From Halothece sp. MAG (GTDB taxonomy: Bacteria; Cyanobacteriota; Cyanobacteriia; Cyanobacteriales; Rubidibacteraceae), in contig JAHEOB010000143.1 in assembly GCA_018610095.1 (NCBI GenBank), positions 1 through 7,417 on the forward strand: a stretch of DNA of 7,417 nt, written 5' to 3'. A program made the position numbers and the translations under genes. The notes under the pieces were generated by a model that ran no database searches, was not told the origin of the DNA, and was given only the letters and a program-made list of their open reading frames with translations. Positions 5,741 to 7,417 of this stretch are shown here, in pieces (positions within the stretch are counted from its first letter, which is position 1; each line of letters opens with the position of its first letter).

Positions 5741-7417
5741 ATGTCAATTTTACGATTAGAAAACGTTACCAAAACTTACGGAACAGGGCAAGTTCTCAAG
5801 GATGTTAATTGGGAAGTTAAAGCAGGAGAACGCATTGGCTTAGTTGGGGTTAATGGTGCTGGCAAAACCACTCAACTCGACATTATTATGGGCAAAACCG
5901 AACCCAGTAGTGGGAAAGTGGTTTGTTCTCCTTCCATCAAAATTAGTTATTTAAGTCAAGAATTTGATGTCGATCCAGAATTAACCGTTCGCCAAGAACT
6001 TTGGAAAGTCTTTGAAAAAGCCAATGAGATTCAGAAAAACTTAGAACAAGTGCAAAAGGAAATGGAAACGGCTGATCCTGATAAGTTGGAGAAATTAATT
6101 CGGAAACTGGATCAGTATCAAAAACAATTTGAAGCAGAAGATGGTTATGAATTAGATACCAAAATTAGTCGTATTTTACCTGAACTCGGGTTTTCTCAAG
6201 ACGACGGCGATCGCGCTGTTAGTTGTTTTAGTGGTGGTTGGCAAATGCGAATTTGTCTGGGGAAAGTCATGTTACAGGAACCTGATTTGTTATTACTAGA
6301 CGAACCGACTAACCACCTTGATTTAGAAACCATTGAATGGTTAGAACAGTATTTGAAAAATCTGAATACACCCATGGTGATCGTGTCTCATGATCGGGAG
6401 TTTTTAGATCGATTATGTACGCATATTGTTGAAACCGAACGAGGGGTTTCTACTACCTATTTAGGAAATTATTCTAGTTATTTAGAACAAAAAGAATTTA
6501 ATCGCCAAGCGCAACTCAGTGCTTACGAACGTCAGCAAAAAGAAATTGCGAGACAAAAACAATTTATTGAGAAATTTCGGGCTAGTGCTAATCGCAGTAG
6601 TCAAGCAAAAAGCCGCGAAAAACAACTGGAAAAAATGGAAGAAATTGAACCACCAGAAGGGGATGTCAAAACGCTCAAGTTTCGATTTCCCACTGCCCCT
6701 CGAAGTGGCAAAGAGGTGGTCAAAATTGAAAATTTAACCTATAGTATCGGCGATCACATTTTATTTCTTAGTAGTAATTTACTTGTGGAACGCGGCGATC
6801 GCATTGCGTTTTTAGGCCCCAATGGTTCTGGAAAATCGACACTGTTACGGTTAATTATGGGGATGGAATCGCCCACTGAAGGAACGGTGGAATTAGGAAA
6901 ACATAACGTAATTCCCGGTTATTTTGAACAAAATCAAGCAGAAGCCTTAGATTTATCTTTAACTGTCGAAGAAACGATCCAAAAGGCAGTTCCTGATTGG
7001 AATTACGAAGATATTAGGGCGTTATTAGGCAAGTTTTTATTTAGTGGGGAAACGGTCCAAAAGAAGGTTTCTGCCCTTAGTGGGGGTGAAAAAGCGCGAC
7101 TGGCACTTGCTAAAATGTTGTTAACTCCTGTTAATTTATTAATTTTAGACGAACCGACTAACCATTTAGATATTCCTGCCAAAGAAAATATTGAATCGGC
7201 ATTGCAAAACTATGATGGAACGGCTTTAATTGTCTCTCACGACCGTTATTTTATTTCCCAAGTCGCGACGAAAATTGTAGAAATTAATGAAGGGGAATTA
7301 GTTGTTTATGACGGGGATTATCAGTATTATCGTGATAAAAAAGCAGAAGAAGAGGAACAAAAACGGATAGCTGCGGAACAGGCAGCCCAAGAAGCCAAAC
7401 GGAAAGCGAAACAACAG
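5741..7417 (+). CDS. ABC-F family ATPase, plastid ABCF5-like (partial, C-terminus missing)
   Basis: The frame is continuous for 559 codons and open at the right edge. It has two ABC ATPase domains and no membrane segment, the mark of ABC-F proteins, which act on ribosomes rather than in transport. Domain 1: Walker A GVNGAGKT (36-43), signature FSGGWQMR (163-170), Walker B LLLLDEPTNHLD (183-194; catalytic E188), H-loop H217. A charged helical linker (about 246-325) corresponds to the P-site tRNA interaction region. Domain 2: GPNGSGKS (359-366), LSGGEKAR (446-453), LLILDEPTNHLD (466-477; E471), H500. A charged Lys/Glu/Ala tail starts near 531 and continues off the window. All catalytic residues are present. 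From memory, the start (RLENVTKTYG), the GKTTQL after Walker A, the linker and the YFEQNQAEALDL segment (394-405) are closest to plant chloroplast ABCF5, more so than to EttA, Uup or YheS. The likely role is resolving stalled or slow ribosomes; the exact step is not readable. Only a weak TGAG (5731-5734) precedes the ATG. HIP1 sites lie at 6207 and 6795. Confidence 0.93.
   Translation, partial: MSILRLENVTKTYGTGQVLKDVNWEVKAGERIGLVGVNGAGKTTQLDIIMGKTEPSSGKVVCSPSIKISYLSQEFDVDPELTVRQELWKVFEKANEIQKNLEQVQKEMETADPDKLEKLIRKLDQYQKQFEAEDGYELDTKISRILPELGFSQDDGDRAVSCFSGGWQMRICLGKVMLQEPDLLLLDEPTNHLDLETIEWLEQYLKNLNTPMVIVSHDREFLDRLCTHIVETERGVSTTYLGNYSSYLEQKEFNRQAQLSAYERQQKEIARQKQFIEKFRASANRSSQAKSREKQLEKMEEIEPPEGDVKTLKFRFPTAPRSGKEVVKIENLTYSIGDHILFLSSNLLVERGDRIAFLGPNGSGKSTLLRLIMGMESPTEGTVELGKHNVIPGYFEQNQAEALDLSLTVEETIQKAVPDWNYEDIRALLGKFLFSGETVQKKVSALSGGEKARLALAKMLLTPVNLLILDEPTNHLDIPAKENIESALQNYDGTALIVSHDRYFISQVATKIVEINEGELVVYDGDYQYYRDKKAEEEEQKRIAAEQAAQEAKRKAKQQ

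Noticed and set aside
6519..6737. Short plus-strand frame inside the ABC-F gene
   Set aside because: It is out of frame with a continuous ABC-F reading frame; the lysine-rich product comes from the AT-rich linker coding region.
454..6802. GCGATCGC copies as a transposable repeat or CRISPR-like array
   Set aside because: These are isolated HIP1 octamers, mostly inside genes and irregularly spaced, a general genome signature of many cyanobacteria.
5741..7417. Possible frameshift or pseudogene in the ABC-F gene
   Set aside because: Codon-by-codon translation gives 559 uninterrupted codons with both ATPase sites intact; the gene is only cut by the window edge.

Overview
The window reads as ordinary cyanobacterial chromosome. 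Three things point to this: the octamer GCGATCGC (HIP1) occurs at seven places (starting at 454, 1401, 2302, 2733, 5352, 6207 and 6795), far above chance; there is a high-light-inducible protein (Hlip) gene with the chlorophyll-binding motif; and there is an ABC-F ATPase that resembles the plastid ABCF5 proteins of plants. The DNA is fairly AT-rich by eye. A unicellular cyanobacterium is plausible, but the species cannot be fixed from the sequence alone.

Left part, all on the minus strand (read right to left): a 916-residue soluble sensor histidine kinase (4588-1838) with the order receiver, PAS, GAF, GAF, HisKA, HATPase; then a Tas-type aldo/keto reductase (1643-594); then a membrane-anchored DUF4230-like protein whose start overlaps the reductase stop by one base and which runs off the left edge (594 to beyond 1). 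The last two probably form one transcript with coupled translation. A 194-base gap separates them from the kinase and carries a candidate reductase promoter.

Right part, all on the plus strand: a 57-residue Hlip (4966-5139), a 98-residue two-helix membrane protein of unknown function (5199-5495), and an ABC-F ATPase (5741 to beyond 7417, open at the right edge). The kinase and hli genes diverge from a 377-base intergenic region. It holds a double-hairpin repeat (about 4867-4905) just upstream of, or inside, the likely hli promoter/leader.

Taken together the genes are a loose set of housekeeping and stress functions: signal sensing, redox metabolism, photoprotection of chlorophyll proteins, and ribosome rescue or translation quality control. 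I see no mobile element genes, CRISPR array, tRNA/rRNA or defence system. The best leads are modest: an altered acidic pocket in the kinase receiver, the repeat next to the hli promoter, the uncharacterised membrane protein beside hli, and the plastid-like ABC-F.
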